DNA of 45,924 bases from Spirochaetae bacterium HGW-Spirochaetae-2 (GCA_002839355.1 PGXW01000030.1:1-45924), one strand, 5' to 3'; counted from the first letter of the stretch, positions 7,525 to 16,140 are shown. Numbers and translations: made by a program. Notes: generated by a model not told the origin, from the letters alone.

Positions 7525-8472
7525 TCAGAGAACGATTTTCGTCCCCTTCCCCTCATATAAGGCACCGTAGATATTCTCGGGATTGGTGATAAGCCCGACA
7601 TTTCCGGTGGTCTTCACAAAATCCATCATTGCCTGTATCTTCGGCAACATGCTTCCTGGAGCGAAATGCCCTTCATCCACATATTGCTGGCATTCCGCGA
7701 GATCGATCGTATCGAGTTCCCGCTGGTCGGGCTTCCCATAATTCAGGCAAACCTTTTCAACCGCGGTGGATATGACGAACATGTCGGCCTTCAGTTCCTT
7801 GGCCATGAGTGCCGCGGCCAAATCCTTGTCGATGACAGCTTCCCTTCCCTCGAACGAGCCGTCGGCGTTGCGAACCACGGGAATTCCACCACCGCCGGCG
7901 GCAATGACAATGACATTGTTGTCCACCAGGGTCTTCACCGTTTCCAACTCGACAATCGAAACAGGCTTGGGTGATGCCACGACACGCCGATACCCACGGC
8001 CGGCATCCTCCACAACGTCCCAGCCATCGTTGATCCTATGGTTGTCCGCATCTTCCTTGCTCATGAACGACCCGATCGGCTTGGTCGGCTTCTTGAAGGA
8101 ATTGTCGTCGGGATCGACCACGACCTGGGTAACCACCGTCGCCACCTGAGGCATCAATCCGACTTTGACAAACTCGTTGTGCAAAGCCATTTGCAATTGG
8201 TAGCCGATAGCACCTTGTGTGTCCGCAACACAAGAATCGAGGGGCACGGCATGCAGGATCGATTTCGCATACTCCGCACGCAGTAGGATAAACCCGACTT
8301 GGGGTCCATTCCCATGGGCAATGACTACCCGATGCCCTGCTTCGACCAATTTCACGATGTGATTCGCTGTTTTCCGGGCGGCTTCGTATTGTGCCGATAC
8401 GGTCACATGCTTGTTGTCTTCGATGAGCGAGTTTCCTCCGATCGCAATTACTATCAGTTTACTTGTTTCCAT
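7525..8472 (-). CDS. arcC: Carbamate kinase
   Basis: Transfers phosphate between carbamoyl phosphate and ADP, making ATP, CO2 and ammonia in fermentative arginine or purine/allantoin catabolism; cytoplasmic. The 315-residue length is standard for the family. Visible motifs are VIAIGGNSL at the N-terminus, VVIAHGNGPQVGFI, VIAAGGGGIPVV and DKDLAAALMA of the amino-acid-kinase fold, with GTKIVL at the C-terminus. The ATG at 8470-8472 has a CGGAG Shine-Dalgarno; the frame is open further upstream but without family sequence. No arginine deiminase or ornithine transcarbamylase gene is nearby, so the source of carbamoyl phosphate is not shown by context. It has its own promoter and a terminator. Confidence 0.95.
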   Translation of the reverse strand: METSKLIVIAIGGNSLIEDNKHVTVSAQYEAARKTANHIVKLVEAGHRVVIAHGNGPQVGFILLRAEYAKSILHAVPLDSCVADTQGAIGYQLQMALHNEFVKVGLMPQVATVVTQVVVDPDDNSFKKPTKPIGSFMSKEDADNHRINDGWDVVEDAGRGYRRVVASPKPVSIVELETVKTLVDNNVIVIAAGGGGIPVVRNADGSFEGREAVIDKDLAAALMAKELKADMFVISTAVEKVCLNYGKPDQRELDTIDLAECQQYVDEGHFAPGSMLPKIQAMMDFVKTTGNVGLITNPENIYGALYEGKGTKIVL

Positions 8473-8519
8473 GGTATTCTCCGTTGATTCCAGTATTTCT
8501 TTCGGGTACCGGTATGCAC

Positions 8520-8547
8520 AGTATACCAGCAATGCAACAAATTGCAA
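8520..8547 (-). promoter_or_regulatory. arcC promoter
   Basis: Minus strand: -35 TTGCAA (8542-8547), 16-base spacer ending in TGG, -10 TATACT (8520-8525). It is an extended -10 promoter about 50 bases before the arcC ATG, divergent from the nagZ-like gene. Confidence 0.6.
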
Positions 8548-8668
8548 CATCTTTCTTTCCATTGACAAAAACGTTGGCACAGTGGTACCGTTTTTCATAC
8601 AATTGTTTGGGATAGTGGTATTTGTACCCGACGGTTCCCGACACGTAGCAGACCAAGGAGCGCCATGC

Positions 8669-10225
8669 ATGCATAATGAACCCACTTTCGAGCAGTCGGT
8701 CGGACAACATCTTGTCACAGGCTTGCAAGGAGTATCCCTCGACGAACAATTCATCGAACTGGTGAGAAACCATAAGATTGGTAATGTGATCCTTTTCTCC
8801 CGGAATATTGTGGACAAGTACCAGCTGAAAGCGCTGTGCGCAGACATTCATGAGTTGATCGAGCGGGAAACCGGCTTTCCTCCGCTTATTTCCATCGATG
8901 AGGAAGGAGGCATGGTATCCCGTCTCGGCCCCGACGCGACACACTTGCCGGGCGCTATGGCAATCGGTGCGACAGCCGATCAGGGAAATGCCTACACGAT
9001 CGGAAGGATTTCAGCTTCCGAATTGCGCGCATTGGGCATCCAATGCAATCTTGCACCATCGTTGGATGTGAACAGCAACCGCATGAATCCCGTAATCGGG
9101 GTTAGGGCTTATTCCGACAACCCCGAGACGGTGGCAAGCTTCGGCACAGCCATGGTCAGGGGGCTCACCGACGGGAACGTATTGAGCGTGGTAAAGCATT
9201 TCCCCGGTCACGGCGACACGGATGTCGATAGCCATACGGGGCTTCCGGTAATCGGGAAATCGAAGGAGGAGTTGCTTGTTTGCGAGCTTGTCCCTTTCAA
9301 GGCCGCGATCGAAGCGGGAGTGCCCGCAATCATGACAAGCCATATCCTGTTTCCCGGAATCGAGAGCGAGCCGGTTCCCGCGACCATGTCACGAATAATA
9401 GTCACCGACCTACTACGCGCTGAACTATCCTTCGATGGCCTGGTATTTTCCGATTGCCTCGAAATGGGTGCGATCAAGGACCACTACGGAACTTCCCGGG
9501 CTGCGGTGGAGGCCATCCGTGCCGGGGTCGACCTCGTATTCGTCAGCCATACCTATGCCCTGGTGGCAGAAGCCGCCGCAGCGGTCGCGGAGAGCATCCG
9601 CAACGGATATATCGACTCCGACGAACATGCCGTTTCGGTGGGAAGGATCGCAGAGGCGAAAAAACGGTTCGACGTACCTTCCGAAGAAACGTTGGATACA
9701 GTGGGCTCGGAGGAGCACCGCACCATAGCCAAGGCCATCATGGCCAGGTCGGTCTGCATCGGCAATATGCCCACACAAACATTGCCTGATATTGGGGACC
9801 AACCGTTGTTTCTCGGGTGCCGACCATTTCATACCACACCAGCCAGCAACGGCGAGTCGGAGACGACACCCTTCCCCGAGTGGATGGCGTCCCAACTAGG
9901 TGGCAAGGCCCTGGTGACACCTGATGACCCGACAAATGAAGAGATCATAGCTCTCATGGAAGAAACCCGTGGCGCCACCTGTATCGTCATTGGCACATAC
10001 AACGGACACATCCGGCAGGGACAGTTGGCTTTGGCCAACGCCATGGCAGGGACCGGACTACCGACAATTGTCTGTGCTCTGCGCAATCCGTACGATCTGG
10101 TCTACCTCGCCGAGAACATCTTCAGCTTCGCGGTCTTCGAATATTCGACACTTGCCTTTGAAGCGATCCGTTGCATCCTGACGCAAGAACGGTCCGCAAC
10201 CGGAGTTCTTCCGATACATTGGTAA
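8669..10225 (+). CDS. nagZ: GH3 beta-N-acetylhexosaminidase (NagZ-like) with C-terminal domain
   Basis: Glycoside hydrolase family 3 enzyme expected to remove N-acetylglucosamine from peptidoglycan fragments or chitin-type saccharides. The catalytic barrel occupies about residues 1-340. It carries the NagZ signature KHFPGHGDTDVDSH (176-189), whose loop His acts as general acid/base, and the nucleophile Asp262 in VFSDCLEMGAI. Residues about 345-518 form an extra C-terminal domain, so at 518 residues it is longer than the 340-residue Gram-negative NagZ and closer to two-domain forms. No signal peptide is seen, so it is probably cytoplasmic. The start is fixed by AAGGAG (8655-8660) eight bases before the ATG; an ATG four bases earlier is closed at once by TAA. 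A GNAT gene follows after 15 bases. Confidence 0.88.
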   Translation: MHNEPTFEQSVGQHLVTGLQGVSLDEQFIELVRNHKIGNVILFSRNIVDKYQLKALCADIHELIERETGFPPLISIDEEGGMVSRLGPDATHLPGAMAIGATADQGNAYTIGRISASELRALGIQCNLAPSLDVNSNRMNPVIGVRAYSDNPETVASFGTAMVRGLTDGNVLSVVKHFPGHGDTDVDSHTGLPVIGKSKEELLVCELVPFKAAIEAGVPAIMTSHILFPGIESEPVPATMSRIIVTDLLRAELSFDGLVFSDCLEMGAIKDHYGTSRAAVEAIRAGVDLVFVSHTYALVAEAAAAVAESIRNGYIDSDEHAVSVGRIAEAKKRFDVPSEETLDTVGSEEHRTIAKAIMARSVCIGNMPTQTLPDIGDQPLFLGCRPFHTTPASNGESETTPFPEWMASQLGGKALVTPDDPTNEEIIALMEETRGATCIVIGTYNGHIRQGQLALANAMAGTGLPTIVCALRNPYDLVYLAENIFSFAVFEYSTLAFEAIRCILTQERSATGVLPIHW

Positions 10226-10240
10226 CCAAAGGAGTCCACA

Positions 10241-10723
10241 ATGCCAGATATGCTGGTGAATCTGTTGAACTTGCCGCCTGCAGAACCTCTGGTTGCAACT
10301 CTTGCAGCAGAGGGAATTCAAATCAGACGGGCCATGGCCCCCGACAGGCACTTGATTCTCGATTGGGTGGTACGGCATGCCGGTGCTCCGGCGGCAGGGG
10401 AATGCGAAGTGGCTTTCAGCCGGATACCGGTATCGTGTTTCATCGCGACCAGAAATAGGGAAATTCTTGGATTCGCCTGCTACGAGGCGACAGCCAGGAA
10501 TTTTTTCGGACCGACCGAAGTCCTCCAAACAGAACGGGGAAGAGGAATTGGAAAAGTCCTGCTCATCCGAAGCCTGCAAGCAATGCGCGACGAAGGGTAT
10601 GCATATGCGATCATCGGAGGTGTCGGACCGGCCGAGTTCTATGCTAAGAGTGTCGGAGCGGTTCCCATCGAAAACTCCACACCGGGAATCTACCGGGATT
10701 TCCTTGGCGGAACAGACAATTGA
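10241..10723 (+). CDS. GNAT family N-acetyltransferase
   Basis: A 160-residue acetyltransferase of the GNAT fold, using acetyl-CoA; substrate unknown. The acetyl-CoA-binding motif A is clear as TERGRGIGKVLLIRSLQAM (about 97-115), preceded by a central strand ILGFACYEATARNFFGP and followed by YAYAIIGGVGPAEFYAKSVGA, typical of the C-terminal half. The first 30 residues are not part of the core fold. The ATG has GGAG nine bases upstream. It lies 15 bases after the NagZ-like gene, suggesting co-transcription and perhaps an amino-sugar or peptidoglycan-fragment substrate, but that is context only. Confidence 0.8.
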   Translation: MPDMLVNLLNLPPAEPLVATLAAEGIQIRRAMAPDRHLILDWVVRHAGAPAAGECEVAFSRIPVSCFIATRNREILGFACYEATARNFFGPTEVLQTERGRGIGKVLLIRSLQAMRDEGYAYAIIGGVGPAEFYAKSVGAVPIENSTPGIYRDFLGGTDN

Positions 10724-10753
10724 CGAAGCCTGGTACCGAGTAAACCGGTTGGA

Positions 10754-10782
10754 CTTTACCAAACACATGAATTCCGCTATTG
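10754..10782 (+). promoter_or_regulatory. Possible internal promoter
   Basis: TTTACC, a 17-base spacer and TATTGT lie in the 87-base gap before the queuosine-transporter remnant. Each hexamer matches four of six consensus bases. It could drive the downstream genes separately from nagZ. Confidence 0.3.
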
Positions 10783-10810
10783 TCTTTCCAAAAATCATAC
10801 GGGAGTTGCC

Positions 10811-11381
10811 ATGTTGAGTCGTGACCAGAAAAAAATGTTTATTCTTCATGCCTATCCTGTTTTTGGTGACAGATATCGTCGGCGAGGTATACGGACGCAA
10901 GACTTCGTCCCAATTCGTGAACCTTTCGACGATCATGCTCGTGTTCATGTTCATCATGATGGCCTTGTGCATCGTATTGCCTCCCAATTCGACATGGGGT
11001 CTGCAAGAATCATATGCATCGATATTCGGTTCCAGCATGCGCATGACCGCAGCGAGCCTGGTATCGTTCTTCTTCGCCCAGCACCTGGATGTGTTCGTAT
11101 TTTCCACCATCAAGCGGCTGACCAAGGAGAAGCACCTGTGGATCCGCAACAATGCCAGCACGATCATAAGCCAGTTCATCGATACGACCATCTTCATGTT
11201 CCTCGCCTTCTACCATATCAGCGATCGCTTCACAACCGGCTTCATCTTCAGCCTCATCTTCCCCTATTGGGCTTTCAAGGTCTTGTTCGCCTTTCTTGAC
11301 ACCCCCTTGTGTTACCTGGGAGTCTGGTGGTTGAAAAAAAGTGAAGCCCAAGAGACACAGAAAGGCAACTTGGACACATGA
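10811..11381 (+). pseudogene. Queuosine precursor transporter (YhhQ/VUT family), 5' end damaged
   Basis: Most of the sequence is a clear YhhQ-type membrane protein that would import preQ0/preQ1: PILFLVTDIVGEVYGRKTS, a DVFVFSTIKRLT segment, NNASTIISQFIDTTIFMFLAF and PYWAFKVLFAFLDTPLCY, with about five hydrophobic helices. The N-terminal 35-40 residues and first helix normal for the family are missing. A good start with CGGGAG before ATG (10811) opens a different frame that reads MLSRDQKKMFIL and then runs into unrelated residues. The transporter frame is closed by TGA at 10815-10817 and could start only at GTG 10821, which has no well-placed ribosome site. The simplest reading is an out-of-frame internal deletion. 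A functional short form of 187 residues cannot be excluded. The stop overlaps the next ATG. Confidence 0.65.
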
Positions 11382-12112
11382 AGACAACCGTGCTGTTTGG
11401 AGACAGCTTGACTGCAGGTCGGATCGGTCTCGCTTTCACACGGTATATGCCCGTCTCCACCGAAGCACACGGCCTCGAGGGCGATACCTGGCTCGGAGTG
11501 GCGCGGCGTGCACGACGGTACCTCACCGGTCGGTTCGGACAAACCCATACCGTACTTGTCCTCCAAGGGGGAGCCAACGATCTTCTCATACCCCATATGA
11601 TGGCAACCAACGACCGTTGGAAACCCTCGGGCCGCAGTCTGATCCGTGAAGAGACACCTCCGGTGCCAACAGATTCCGAGTTCCTTCCTTTATTTTCAGC
11701 TTCCTTGGCCGAAATCACCCGGACACGCCCCGAAGCACACCTCGTCGTCTGCTCGCTTCCTATCCTGGGAGAGGATCTCGACTCCGAATTGAATGGACAG
11801 CGACAGGAACGCAATGCCGGTATGGAATCGGTTGTCGGCAAGTTCGAGCATATCGTTTGGTGCGATATCGCCAGTGTGTTGGAGGAAATCGTCAGACAGA
11901 GGAACCTTTCGGGAGACAATGGGGAACCGAGCTATCTGCTTGACGATCCGGGCAACTTGGAGCGTGATGTCCGGACCATCGGGACCGATGAAACGAAAGC
12001 CGAGGCAGTATCCCGAAGTCGCCACCTTGCGGTCACCATCGACGGGGTGCATCCGAACGGAGTCGGCGCACAAGCGATCGTCGCGGCGATTACCGCAGTA
12101 CTGCCCTGGTAA
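11378..12112 (+). CDS. SGNH/GDSL-type hydrolase
   Basis: A 244-residue esterase-like protein of the SGNH superfamily. Block I is FGDSLTAG with the nucleophile Ser10; block III is GGANDLL (64-70) with the oxyanion Asn; block V is DGVHPNGVGA with Asp222 and His225. No signal peptide is seen, so it is probably cytoplasmic. The substrate cannot be read from sequence; family members deacetylate sugars, cleave lysophospholipids or act on acyl-thioesters. The ATG overlaps the stop of the damaged transporter gene (ATGA), so it was probably translated by coupling with that gene. The neighbouring hexosaminidase and acetyltransferase suggest an amino-sugar or cell-wall substrate, which is inference. Confidence 0.8.
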   Translation: MKTTVLFGDSLTAGRIGLAFTRYMPVSTEAHGLEGDTWLGVARRARRYLTGRFGQTHTVLVLQGGANDLLIPHMMATNDRWKPSGRSLIREETPPVPTDSEFLPLFSASLAEITRTRPEAHLVVCSLPILGEDLDSELNGQRQERNAGMESVVGKFEHIVWCDIASVLEEIVRQRNLSGDNGEPSYLLDDPGNLERDVRTIGTDETKAEAVSRSRHLAVTIDGVHPNGVGAQAIVAAITAVLPW

Positions 12113-12161
12113 GTTGTCTTCTACATCGCAGAAACAGCTTCACGGCTGGAACAACTTTTAT

Positions 12162-12188
12162 TACATTGAAGGTACGAATTACAATGTA
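12162..12188. promoter_or_regulatory. Inverted repeat (candidate operator) in the lon promoter region
   Basis: Perfect half-sites TACATTG (12162-12168) and CAATGTA (12182-12188), separated by 13 bases, lie 23 bases before the lon ATG. Possible -10 boxes (TACAAT at 12180-12185, TATCAT just after) fall in or beside the second half-site, so a bound protein would block the promoter. It is not a CIRCE element (TTAGCACTC-N9-GAGTGCTAA). Confidence 0.45.
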
Positions 12189-12211
12189 TCATTTCAAGTG
12201 GAGGATATTTC

Positions 12212-14578
12212 ATGGCAGATCAGGAATTGTTGCCGATAGAGCAGACACTGCCCCGCAATCTTTTTGTACTCCCGCTAGTCGGAAATCCAATATTTCCAGG
12301 CCTTTTCACCCCTTTGGTGGTTGAAAGCAAAGAAGATATAGAGATCGTCACGCAAGCCATGACCCATGGTGGCGATATCGGCTTGCTATTGGTCAAGGAC
12401 GAAACCAAGACCGACTATGAAGCCGAGAATCTCTATCGGGTCGGTACAATCGCAAAAATCATAAAGAGGATCAAACTACCCGATGGCGGTATGAACATCT
12501 TCATCTCGACACTAAAGCGTTTCCAAGTACGTGATTTCCACAGCAGTGGAAAATTCATCATGGCGGAAGTCGATTATCTGAACGATATAGAGGACAATCC
12601 GACCGAGCTGAAGGCCTGGACCAGACAGCTGATCACCGAGACAAAGAAATTGTCGAAGGGAAACCCGCTCTTTACCGAAGAGATGCGGTTGAACATGGTC
12701 AATATCGATCAAGCGGGAAAGATGGCCGACTTCATAGCAAGCATCATCAACATCGACCGCAGGCAACAACAAAGGATCCTCGAAACGCTGAATGTGCGCC
12801 GGAGAATGGAACGTGTGCTCGTATTCATCAAGAAGGAGCAGCAGGTCCTGGCGATGCAGGAACAGATCCAGAACCGGGTGAACAGCAAGCTTGAGAAGAA
12901 TCAACGCGAGTACTTCCTCCGGGAGGAGCTGCGGCATATCCAGCAGGAGTTGGGCTTGACCAGCGACCCGCGCAGCGCGGTCTACAATAAGATCGCCAAG
13001 CAGATTGCGACACTCAACCTGCAGGGAGAAGTGGCCGAATCCGTGAACAACGAACTGGAAAAATTCCAATCGCTGGATCCGAACAGTCCCGACTACTCCA
13101 TTACCCGGACATATCTCGAAACCATCGCGGCCCTTCCATGGAACGAACCGAAGCCGGAGGATTTCTCCATGGATTCGGCACAAAAGATACTTGAACGAGA
13201 CCACTACGGGTTGAAGGATGTGAAGGACCGTATCTTGGAATACCTTGCCGTCCGCAAGAAGAAACAGGATACGAAGGGCTCGATCATCTGTCTGGTCGGT
13301 CCTCCGGGAGTTGGAAAGACTTCGGTGGGACGATCCATCGCACGGGCGCTGAAGAAGGAATACTACCGCTTCAGTGTCGGGGGCATGCGTGATGAAGCCG
13401 AGATCAAGGGACACCGCAGGACCTATATCGGGGCTATGCCCGGCAAGATAATCCAAGGACTCAAGACGGTAAAGACCAAGAACCCGGTCTTCCTCATAGA
13501 CGAGGTGGACAAGATGGGTATTTCGTTCCAGGGAGATCCGGCTTCAGCCTTGCTCGAAGTCCTTGACCCGGAACAGAACTCGGCTTTCAGGGATTATTAT
13601 CTCGACCTGCCGTTCGACATTTCGGAAATATTGTTCATAGTGACAGCCAACTCGCTCGAGACGATTCCACGGCCATTGCTCGACCGTATGGAGGTTATCC
13701 ATATCGCCGGGTATACGACACAGGAAAAGCTTTCGATCGGAAAGAAATATCTGGTGCCGAAGAGCTTGAAGAAGCATGGACTCAATAAAAAGGAAATTTC
13801 GTATACCTCTGCGATTCTCCAGGAGATAGCCGAATCCTATGCACGGGAAGCCGGAGTGCGAAACTATGAGAAGTCGTTGGATCGCATCCACAGGAAAGCA
13901 GCACGCGAAATCCTCGAATCCTCTCCGAAACTGCCCATTAGGATTACCGAAGAAAAGATGATCCAATACCTCGGACAACCGATATTCCGCGAGGATGAGA
14001 TTCTTCGGGCGGATCGTCCCGGAATGGCCATTGGGTTGGCTTGGACTAGCATGGGTGGAGACACATTGGTGATAGAGGCGGTCACCTATCCCGGCAAGGG
14101 CGAGTTGAAGCTGACCGGCAAGCTGGGGGAAGTCATGCAGGAATCGGCAAGCATCGCTTTGACGCATCTCAAGTCGATCGCCTCCAAGCATGGTATCGAA
14201 GCCAATTGGTTCGAAACCCACGCGATCCACTTGCATGTTCCCGAGGGAGCGACGCCGAAAGACGGACCTTCTGCAGGAGTCACGATGGCTACGGCATTCT
14301 TCTCCCTGATCAAGGACCAGACGATCAAAGCCGACTTGGCGATGACCGGCGAACTGGACCTGGTCGGAAAGGTGATGCCGATCGGTGGATTGAAGGAAAA
14401 GATCTTGGCGGCAAGAAGAAACAAGATCAAGACCATCCTCATACCGAAATTCAATGCCCGTGACTTGGATGAACTCGATGCCGAGATCAAGGAGGGGATT
14501 ACCTTCCACCCTGTCTCGACATTCAACGAGGTGTTGTACCACGTGTTCGATATCGGTTCACAACACAAGGAAGCCTAG
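12212..14578 (+). CDS. lon: ATP-dependent Lon protease
   Basis: Cytoplasmic AAA+ serine protease that degrades misfolded and short-lived regulatory proteins. All domains are present in 788 residues: an N-terminal substrate-binding LAN domain (LPLVGNPIFPGLFTPLVV), a helical coiled region (about 190-250, with REYFLREELRHIQQELG), Walker A GPPGVGKT (363-370), Walker B VFLIDEVDKMG, and the protease domain with catalytic Ser687 (KDGPSAGVTM) and Lys730 (GGLKEK). The Ser-Lys spacing of 43 equals that of E. coli Lon. The start is set by GGAGG seven bases before the ATG. A U32-family gene begins on the base after the TAG, so the two are co-transcribed. Confidence 0.97.
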   Translation: MADQELLPIEQTLPRNLFVLPLVGNPIFPGLFTPLVVESKEDIEIVTQAMTHGGDIGLLLVKDETKTDYEAENLYRVGTIAKIIKRIKLPDGGMNIFISTLKRFQVRDFHSSGKFIMAEVDYLNDIEDNPTELKAWTRQLITETKKLSKGNPLFTEEMRLNMVNIDQAGKMADFIASIINIDRRQQQRILETLNVRRRMERVLVFIKKEQQVLAMQEQIQNRVNSKLEKNQREYFLREELRHIQQELGLTSDPRSAVYNKIAKQIATLNLQGEVAESVNNELEKFQSLDPNSPDYSITRTYLETIAALPWNEPKPEDFSMDSAQKILERDHYGLKDVKDRILEYLAVRKKKQDTKGSIICLVGPPGVGKTSVGRSIARALKKEYYRFSVGGMRDEAEIKGHRRTYIGAMPGKIIQGLKTVKTKNPVFLIDEVDKMGISFQGDPASALLEVLDPEQNSAFRDYYLDLPFDISEILFIVTANSLETIPRPLLDRMEVIHIAGYTTQEKLSIGKKYLVPKSLKKHGLNKKEISYTSAILQEIAESYAREAGVRNYEKSLDRIHRKAAREILESSPKLPIRITEEKMIQYLGQPIFREDEILRADRPGMAIGLAWTSMGGDTLVIEAVTYPGKGELKLTGKLGEVMQESASIALTHLKSIASKHGIEANWFETHAIHLHVPEGATPKDGPSAGVTMATAFFSLIKDQTIKADLAMTGELDLVGKVMPIGGLKEKILAARRNKIKTILIPKFNARDLDELDAEIKEGITFHPVSTFNEVLYHVFDIGSQHKEA

Positions 14579-15826
14579 ATGATTGAATTGCTCAGTCCGG
14601 CCGGGACGCTGGAGAAATTGGAATACGCCTATGCTTATGGTGCCGATGCCGCATACATAGGCATGCAGGACTTCTCCCTGCGGACCCGGGCCGGAAACAT
14701 CGGCGATTCCGATATCGGGGCGATGCGGGAACTGAAAGGCGACAAGAAACTGTTTGCCGCGGTGAACAGCTATCTGCACGAGGACGATTTGGGTCTGCTC
14801 TCCGATCGGCTCGAAATCTTGTCCGCCTACCCGTTCGATGCGTTCATCGTCAGCGACCTCGGGGCTGCGTTGGTGTTGCGGGAACACTTCGGCGATTCGA
14901 GGGCTTTGCATTTGAGTACACAATCCAACACGCTCAACAGCGCGGCGGTGCGCGCCTACCGTGACATGGGCTTTACCCGCGTCATCCTTGGACGTGAAAC
15001 TCCGTTGAAAGACATCGCCAGGATCAAGCAGGCGGTTCCGGATATGGAAATCGAGACATTCGTCCACGGAGCGATGTGCATGGCCTATTCCGGCAGGTGT
15101 TTCCTAAGCGCATTCATGACCGGCAGAAGTGCGAACCAGGGTGATTGCGCCCATACATGCCGCTGGACCTACCGGCTCATGGAACAGGCGGAAAACCAGG
15201 ACAGGACAGGGGGTGTATTGGCACTGGAGGAGGAATCCCGACCCGGACAATACTTCCCGGTGTATGAAGGCGATGGATACACCACCATACTGAGCTCCAA
15301 GGACCTCTGCATGATCGACCATTTGGCCCAACTTCGCGATGCAGGGGTAGATTCGATAAAGATCGAAGGCAGGATGAAATCGCTCTACTATGTTGCGACG
15401 GTGACCAGGGCGTATCGCAAGGCCCTCGATGCGTTGGAGGGCAAGACGGATGCCCAAGACTGGAAGCTGTACCGTGACGAATTGTTCCAAGTCAGCCATA
15501 GGGAGTTCTCGACCGGGTTCTACTTCGATGCCGAGCAGATCGCAAATCCGACTGAAGTCAGTTACCTGAGGGATTATCTGCTGATCGGAACAATCCAAGA
15601 GGAAAAGGAACCGGGAGTGTTCGCCTTGTCATTGAAAAACAAGATCGAAACAGGGGTGCCCATCGAATATATCGGCCCCAAGACCTTGGCTGTGGCGGAT
15701 GCCGATTTCTCTTTGGTGGACGAACAGGGGCAATCGATAGCCCAGGCGAACCATCACCAAACGGTGTTTCTCCGTACCGGCAAACCGGTATCTAAAGGGT
15801 TCATAATCCGTAAAAAACTGAAATAG
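14579..15826 (+). CDS. Peptidase U32 family protein (TrhP/RlhA-like RNA hydroxylation type)
   Basis: A 415-residue U32 family member. The signature ETFVHGAMCMAYSGRCFLS (159-177) is complete, and Cys167, Cys174, Cys190 and Cys194 match the four-cysteine arrangement that holds an iron-sulfur cluster in characterised relatives. Those relatives (YegQ/TrhP, RlhA) hydroxylate tRNA uridine-34 or 23S rRNA using prephenate-derived chemistry; 'collagenase-like protease' is an older label. The N-terminal LLSPAGTLEKLEYAYAYGADAAYIG and the later DSIKIEGRMKS block support the tRNA-hydroxylase group, but the exact target is inferred. The ATG directly abuts the lon TAG with no own ribosome site, implying translational coupling to lon. 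Confidence 0.85.
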   Translation: MIELLSPAGTLEKLEYAYAYGADAAYIGMQDFSLRTRAGNIGDSDIGAMRELKGDKKLFAAVNSYLHEDDLGLLSDRLEILSAYPFDAFIVSDLGAALVLREHFGDSRALHLSTQSNTLNSAAVRAYRDMGFTRVILGRETPLKDIARIKQAVPDMEIETFVHGAMCMAYSGRCFLSAFMTGRSANQGDCAHTCRWTYRLMEQAENQDRTGGVLALEEESRPGQYFPVYEGDGYTTILSSKDLCMIDHLAQLRDAGVDSIKIEGRMKSLYYVATVTRAYRKALDALEGKTDAQDWKLYRDELFQVSHREFSTGFYFDAEQIANPTEVSYLRDYLLIGTIQEEKEPGVFALSLKNKIETGVPIEYIGPKTLAVADADFSLVDEQGQSIAQANHHQTVFLRTGKPVSKGFIIRKKLK

Positions 15827-15880
15827 AGTCAAAAATCAACGATTTTACCCTATTTTTTCGTGTATTTTCTTTGAAATTTG

Positions 15881-15908
15881 TTGTCATTTGGCTTAAATAT
15901 GGTACTAT
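15881..15908 (+). promoter_or_regulatory. Promoter of the Hc1-like gene
   Basis: TTGTCA (15881-15886), a 16-base spacer ending in TGG, then TACTAT (15903-15908): a strong extended -10 promoter in an A+T-rich gap, 29 bases before the ATG. Confidence 0.65.
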
Positions 15909-15937
15909 TATCCTAAGAACCAATAGGAGGCTTGCCA

Positions 15938-16114
15938 ATGACAATTCATGAGCAGATTGTAGCTCAGTATGAAGCTTACATCGCAGAAAATCAAAAATTC
16001 ACCGAGAAGGGAATCAAAGCTTCTGCCGCTAGAGCAAGAAAAGCTCTTGGCGAAATCGCCAAGCTCGCAAAAGACAGACGTAAAGAAATTCAGGAAGAGA
16101 AAAGCGAGATCTAA
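15938..16114 (+). CDS. Small basic histone H1-like (Hc1-type) protein
   Basis: A 58-residue protein starting at an ATG seven bases after a perfect TAGGAGG (15924-15930). It is helical and strongly charged: QYEAYIAENQKFTEKG, then KASAARARKALGEIAKLAKD and RRKEIQEEKSEI. The core K-A-x-x-R-A-R-K-A-x-x-E-I-x-K-L pattern resembles the small histone H1-like proteins (Hc1 family) of Bacteroidetes and Chlamydiae, which bind and compact DNA. The match is by pattern, without alignment. It is a single-gene unit, with its own strong promoter and a strong terminator, suited to an abundant nucleoid protein. Alternative: an unrelated coiled-coil small protein. Confidence 0.6.
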   Translation: MTIHEQIVAQYEAYIAENQKFTEKGIKASAARARKALGEIAKLAKDRRKEIQEEKSEI

Positions 16115-16140
16115 ACGCGACAAGCGTATGATTGTTACGG

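Noticed and set aside
8473-8847. Upstream extension of arcC by 125 codons
   Set aside because: It covers the arcC promoter and overlaps nagZ; the family sequence begins at METSKLIVIAIGG, which has its own Shine-Dalgarno.
12113-12211. CIRCE heat-shock operator before lon
   Set aside because: The inverted repeat there differs in both half-site sequence and spacing from TTAGCACTC-N9-GAGTGCTAA.
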